From Thiopontia sp964344435 (lineage in GTDB: Bacteria; Pseudomonadota; Gammaproteobacteria; GCF-002020875), in the NCBI GenBank assembly GCA_964344435.1, contig CAYFNH010000005.1:1-55514 (forward strand): a DNA stretch of 55,514 bases, in the 5' to 3' direction. This document shows, one piece after another, positions 52,495-55,514 of the stretch; position 1 is the first letter of the stretch, and every line of letters starts with the position of its first letter. The position numbers and the translations under genes are program-made. Under the pieces are notes generated by a model, which was not told where the DNA came from, did not search any database, and saw only the letters and a program-made list of their open reading frames with translations.

Positions 52495-53257
52495 CTTCTT
52501 CGGCCCGTCTGGTCAGCACTTCAACCCCCTCTTCGGTCACCAGCAGGGTGTGCTCCCATTGGGCCGAGAGGCTGCGGTCCTTGGTGGTTACCGTCCACCC
52601 GTCGTTGGGGTTGAGCTTGCAGTGGCGTTTGCCAGCATTGACCATCGGCTCGATGGTGAAGGTCATGCCCGGTTGCAGGATGGTTCCAGTTCCCCGTTTG
52701 CCATAGTGGAGCACCTGTGGATCTTCATGAAACGCCTGGCCGATGCCGTGGCCGCAGTACTCATGCACGACGGAAAAATTGTGTTTGTTGCAATGCTGCT
52801 CGATGGCGTGGCCGATATCCCCGAGGGGGGTGCCGGGCTTGACCAGGGCGATTCCGGTCAGCAGCGCCTCACGGGCCACCTGTACTAGCCTCTGTGCGCG
52901 GATTGTGGGTTTGCCAAGCAAGAACATCTTGCTGGTGTCGCCATGATAACCATCCTTGATCACCGTGATGTCGAGATTGATGATGTCTCCGCGCTTGAGC
53001 TTCTTGTTGCCGGGAATGCCGTGACAGATGACATGGTTTACCGAGGTGCAGATCGACTTGGGAAAGCCGTGATAGTTGAGTGGTGCAGGGATCGCCTGCT
53101 GTTGATTGACAATGTGGTTGTGGCAGATCTGGTCGAGTTCATCTGTGGTGACACCGATCTGTACATGGGGCTCGATCATCTCCAGTACCTCGGCGGCAAG
53201 GCGACCGGCGACGCGCATCTTTTCGATCTCGTCAGCAGTTTTGATGGAGATACTCAT
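52484..53257 (-). CDS. map: Methionine aminopeptidase, type I
   Basis: The 257-aa protein has metal ligands in NLDITVIKDGYHGDTSKMF, catalytic His in VVHEYCGHGIGQAFHEDPQV, and EPMVNAGKRHCKL and HTLLVTEEG. MSISIKTADEIEKMR at 53257 is the family N-terminus; a longer frame upstream lacks family likeness. Confidence 0.96.
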   Translation of the reverse strand: MSISIKTADEIEKMRVAGRLAAEVLEMIEPHVQIGVTTDELDQICHNHIVNQQQAIPAPLNYHGFPKSICTSVNHVICHGIPGNKKLKRGDIINLDITVIKDGYHGDTSKMFLLGKPTIRAQRLVQVAREALLTGIALVKPGTPLGDIGHAIEQHCNKHNFSVVHEYCGHGIGQAFHEDPQVLHYGKRGTGTILQPGMTFTIEPMVNAGKRHCKLNPNDGWTVTTKDRSLSAQWEHTLLVTEEGVEVLTRRAEEDDL

Positions 53258-53287
53258 GGTGGATATTTTTTGTGAGCTGTTTTTTTC

Positions 53288-53320
53288 TGGCGTAGTCCAA
53301 AGCGGCGTAGTATAATTCGC
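53288..53320 (+). promoter_or_regulatory. rpsB promoter with GC-rich discriminator
   Basis: There is a perfect TATAAT at 53311-53316, followed directly by TCGCGCGC. The -35 position (TGGCGT, 17-bp spacer) is weak. GC-rich discriminators are typical of stringently controlled ribosomal-protein promoters. Confidence 0.6.
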
Positions 53321-53339
53321 GCGCTTTTTTTGAAGCATA

Positions 53340-53445
53340 ACTATATCACACGCATGTTATCCCTGTCGGCCCGGGTGTCTCTCATTGTGGAGATTGGGCA
53401 GGCGGCGCATGCGGAGGCAAAACCCAAACAGCAAGGAAAAATAAT
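53340..53445 (+). promoter_or_regulatory. rpsB 5' leader, possible S2 autoregulatory (t44-like) RNA
   Basis: About 120 nt of non-coding leader precedes rpsB, with a GTCTC/GGAGAT hairpin, GGCGGCGCATGCGGAGGCAAAACCC and an AAGGAA Shine-Dalgarno. Gammaproteobacterial rpsB leaders fold into an S2-binding element (t44). The match is judged by eye only. Confidence 0.4.
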
Positions 53446-54177
53446 ATGTCTGTATCGATGAGACAAATGTTGGAAGCCGGTGTCCACTTCGGGCATCAGA
53501 CCCGATTCTGGGACCCCAAGATGGCCCCCTATATCTTCGGTGATCGTAACAAGATCCATATCATCAACCTGGAGAAGACATTGCCGATGTTCCAGGATGC
53601 GATGAACTTTATTGGTGGTGTGACTGCCAAGAGTGGCAAGGTGCTGTTTGTTGGCACCAAGCGTGCAGCACAGAAGATTGTTCGCGAAGAGGCCGAACGT
53701 GCCGGAATGCCCTATGTCAACCATCGCTGGCTGGGTGGAATGCTGACCAACTACAAGACCGTGAAGCAGTCGATCCGTCGCCTCAAGGATATTCAGGCGA
53801 TGAGGGAGGATGGTCGTCTTGATCGTCTCACCAAGAAAGAGGGGCTGATGATGCAGCGCGAGCTGGAGAAGCTGGAGCGTACCCTCGGAGGTATCCAGGA
53901 TATGGGCGGACTCCCCTCTGCCATTCTGGTGATCGATACCGGCCATGAGTCCATTGCCATCAACGAGGCAAAGAAACTGGGTATCCCGGTGATTGGTGTG
54001 GTGGATACCAACAACAACCCGGAGACCGTGGACTATGTGATTCCCGGTAATGACGATGCGATTCGTGCAATTCAGCTCTATGTGCGTGCTGCTGCCGATG
54101 CCATTGTGGATGCCAAGGGGGCAACCAGCGTTGCTGCGGTTGAGGTTGCCGAGGCAGTGGAAGGCAAGTCTGAGTAA
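53446..54177 (+). CDS. rpsB: 30S ribosomal protein S2
   Basis: The 243-aa S2 has MRQMLEAGVHFGHQTRFWDPKM, VNHRWLGGMLTNYKT and IGVVDTNNNPETVDYVIPGNDDA. The stop TAA is part of the MITE target duplication, so the MITE sits immediately after the coding sequence. Confidence 0.98.
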   Translation: MSVSMRQMLEAGVHFGHQTRFWDPKMAPYIFGDRNKIHIINLEKTLPMFQDAMNFIGGVTAKSGKVLFVGTKRAAQKIVREEAERAGMPYVNHRWLGGMLTNYKTVKQSIRRLKDIQAMREDGRLDRLTKKEGLMMQRELEKLERTLGGIQDMGGLPSAILVIDTGHESIAINEAKKLGIPVIGVVDTNNNPETVDYVIPGNDDAIRAIQLYVRAAADAIVDAKGATSVAAVEVAEAVEGKSE

Positions 54178-54376
54178 TAAAGGTAACTATTCAGGGGTTA
54201 CCTTAAATTTGTAACAATAATGATAGTAGCTGTTCAGATTGCCCCTGAAATTCGTCAGATCGAGGCAGAAAATGTGAGTTTACACATGTAAATGACCATT
54301 TTCGAACCGAGCCTGCGAGGTCGCGCCACACAGAGATGGCGGATTTCAGGGGTGAGCTGAATAGTTACTAATAAAG
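54175..54376. mobile_element. IS66-type MITE, copy 2, with 8-bp target duplication
   Basis: The 186-bp element (54183-54368) has the same 12-bp inverted ends as copy 1. It is flanked by the exact duplication TAATAAAG (54175-54182 and 54369-54376). The duplication supplies both the rpsB stop on the left and the AAAG of the tsf RBS (AAAGGAG) on the right. Orientation and length are identical to copy 1. It splits the normally tight rpsB-tsf pair. Confidence 0.92.
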
Positions 54377-54387
54377 GAGTTTTGATC

Positions 54388-55269
54388 ATGGCAATTACGG
54401 CAAGTCAGGTAAAGGAGCTGCGCGAGCGCACCGGTGCCGGAATGATGGAGTGCAAGAAGGCACTGGTAGAGACCGATGGTGATATGGATGCAGCGATTGA
54501 TACGCTGCGTAAATCCGGTCTTGCCAAGGCGGACAAGAAGGCCTCACGGGTTGCAGCCGAGGGGATTGTGGCGATTGCAGTGAGTGAAGATGGCGCCCGC
54601 GGTGTAATGGTTGAAGTCAATAGTGAGACCGACTTTGTTGCCAAGAACGAGGAGTTTGTCGAATTCGCCAATCAGGCGGCTGCGACCGTTCTGGCCAATG
54701 GTCCCGCTGATGTTGCTGCACTCAATGAGATGGAGCTGGCGGGTGGTTCAACCACGGTTGAGGGGCGTCGCCAGGAGCTGATTGCCAAGCTGGGTGAGAA
54801 TATGACTGTGCGTCGTTTCTCGGTGGTTGACTCACAGGGCGGGGTAATCGGCTACTACTCTCATGGGGGGCGCATCGGCGTGATGACAGCCCTGCAGGGA
54901 GGCGATGCCGCCCTGGCCAAGGATGTCTCCATGCATGTGGCTGCGAGTCGCCCGGTAGCACTCTCCGAGGCGGATCTCCCTGCCGAGGTGCTGGAGAAGG
55001 AGAAGGAGATCTTCTCCGCTCAGGCCGCAGAGAGTGGCAAGCCTGCCGAGATCATCGAGAAGATGGTGGTGGGGCGGATGAAGAAGTTTGTCAACGAGGT
55101 GACTCTTCTGGGGCAACCTTTTGTCAAGGATCCTGATGTTACCGTCGCCAAGTTGATGGATAACAACAGCGCCAGTATCGTCGAGTTTGCTCGCCTGGAG
55201 GTGGGTGAGGGAATCGAGAAGAAGGAAGAGAACTTCGCCGATGAGGTGATGGCACAGGTCAAGGGGTAA
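54388..55269 (+). CDS. tsf: Elongation factor Ts
   Basis: The 293-aa nucleotide-exchange factor for EF-Tu has MAITASQVKELRERTGAGMMECKKAL, the TDFVAKNEEF motif and a C-terminal coiled-coil/core domain. The RBS AAAGGAG is preserved next to the MITE. Confidence 0.98.
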   Translation: MAITASQVKELRERTGAGMMECKKALVETDGDMDAAIDTLRKSGLAKADKKASRVAAEGIVAIAVSEDGARGVMVEVNSETDFVAKNEEFVEFANQAAATVLANGPADVAALNEMELAGGSTTVEGRRQELIAKLGENMTVRRFSVVDSQGGVIGYYSHGGRIGVMTALQGGDAALAKDVSMHVAASRPVALSEADLPAEVLEKEKEIFSAQAAESGKPAEIIEKMVVGRMKKFVNEVTLLGQPFVKDPDVTVAKLMDNNSASIVEFARLEVGEGIEKKEENFADEVMAQVKG

Positions 55270-55287
55270 GATGCTGTGTGATTATCG

Positions 55288-55324
55288 GCAAAAAAGCCTT
55301 CCAAAGACTGGAGGGATTTTTTTT
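55288..55324 (+). terminator. Intrinsic terminator after tsf
   Basis: The stem CCTTCCA/TGGAGGG (one G-T pair) has a 5-nt loop and a run of eight T residues. An A run lies upstream, so it may work in both directions. Confidence 0.85.
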
Positions 55325-55330
55325 GACTTG

Positions 55331-55364
55331 AAACTTGTAGCACCAAGCTTAAAGCTACAAGTTT
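55331..55364. repeat. Perfect 11-bp inverted repeat
   Basis: AAACTTGTAGC and GCTACAAGTTT flank a 12-nt loop immediately before MITE copy 3. It could be a second terminator stem or another small repeat. Confidence 0.7.
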
Positions 55365-55365
55365 G

Positions 55366-55514
55366 GTAACTTCAGGGATTACCTGAAAATTGTAAAAATA
55401 ATGACAGTAGCTGTTCAGATTGCCTCTGAAATTCGTCAGATCAAGGCAGAAAATGTGAATTTACAAGTGTAAATGACCATTTTCGAACACAGAGATGGCG
55501 GATTTCAGGGGTGA
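55366..55514. mobile_element. IS66-type MITE, copy 3 (variant, cut by window edge)
   Basis: It has the same body as copies 1 and 2. The left end reads GTAAC-TTCAG (3 bp missing), and 22 bp (the CGAGCCTGCGAGG... block) are deleted near 55488. The right end lies beyond the window, so the target duplication cannot be checked. Confidence 0.85.

Noticed and set aside
1..55514. CRISPR arrays, tRNA, rRNA, prophage or transposase genes
   Set aside because: No regular spacer-repeat array, no cloverleaf-like tRNA and no phage or transposase reading frame was seen; only non-coding MITEs represent mobile DNA.

Overview
The window reads as chromosomal DNA of a polarly flagellated gammaproteobacterium. 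Support for this comes from the fliM-to-fliA order with flhF and fleN, a CheZ-type phosphatase, the rluE-nudJ-mnmA block, clpS-clpA-infA, and glnD-map-rpsB-tsf. Base composition looks moderately GC-rich by eye. The species cannot be named from sequence alone. A diheme cytochrome c and IS66-like miniature elements would fit a free-living or symbiotic sulfur-oxidiser-type lineage, but that is only an impression.

Left part (1-7.2 kb). A truncated hybrid histidine kinase (minus strand) faces a plus-strand operon across an intergenic region that holds two PmrA/QseB-type direct-repeat boxes and a miniature inverted-repeat element. The operon encodes a diheme cytochrome c, a thermostable-hemolysin/GNAT-like protein, an acyl-adenylating enzyme, a heme-oxygenase-like (TenA/UndA-like) candidate diiron oxidase and a short-chain dehydrogenase. 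The last four reading frames overlap. A secreted TPR protein follows. This looks like a small, little-described biosynthetic pathway acting on a carboxylic acid.

7.2-14.3 kb. ung and a glutamate dehydrogenase lie on the minus strand, with a small Cys-containing protein upstream. A 115-aa unknown protein has a textbook sigma54 promoter. mrcA (PBP1A), a PilZ protein with a helical insert, and motB/motA follow on the minus strand, motA with a sigma28-like -10 element.

14.5-24 kb. This is a chemotaxis cluster: cheW, cheY, cheA, a ParA ATPase, a STAS protein, a DxxxQ protein resembling CheZ, and a poly-HAMP receptor ending in a strong terminator. A divergent MotA homologue without MotB follows, paired with a YcgR-like PilZ protein. 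Its FliG-facing residues are kept but its pore-lining helices are altered, which suggests a c-di-GMP-linked modulator of the flagellar motor.

24-41.5 kb. The flagellar export, switch and chemotaxis operon runs fliM-N-O-P-Q-R, flhB, flhA, flhF, fleN, fliA, cheY, cheZ, cheA, cheW, a small unknown, cheW, cheR, cheD, cheB. A perfect sigma54 promoter precedes fliM, but a 186-bp IS66-type MITE has been inserted between the two. The second CheA has two FliM/CheZ-tail-like peptides in its linker.

41.5-55.5 kb. This part is housekeeping: nfo, a DUF302 protein, mnmA, nudJ and rluE (minus); clpS and clpA (plus); infA (minus); dapL and a DUF1640 protein (plus); glnD and map (minus); rpsB and tsf (plus). 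A second 186-bp MITE with a perfect 8-bp target duplication sits between rpsB and tsf, and a third, variant copy lies after tsf and runs off the window.
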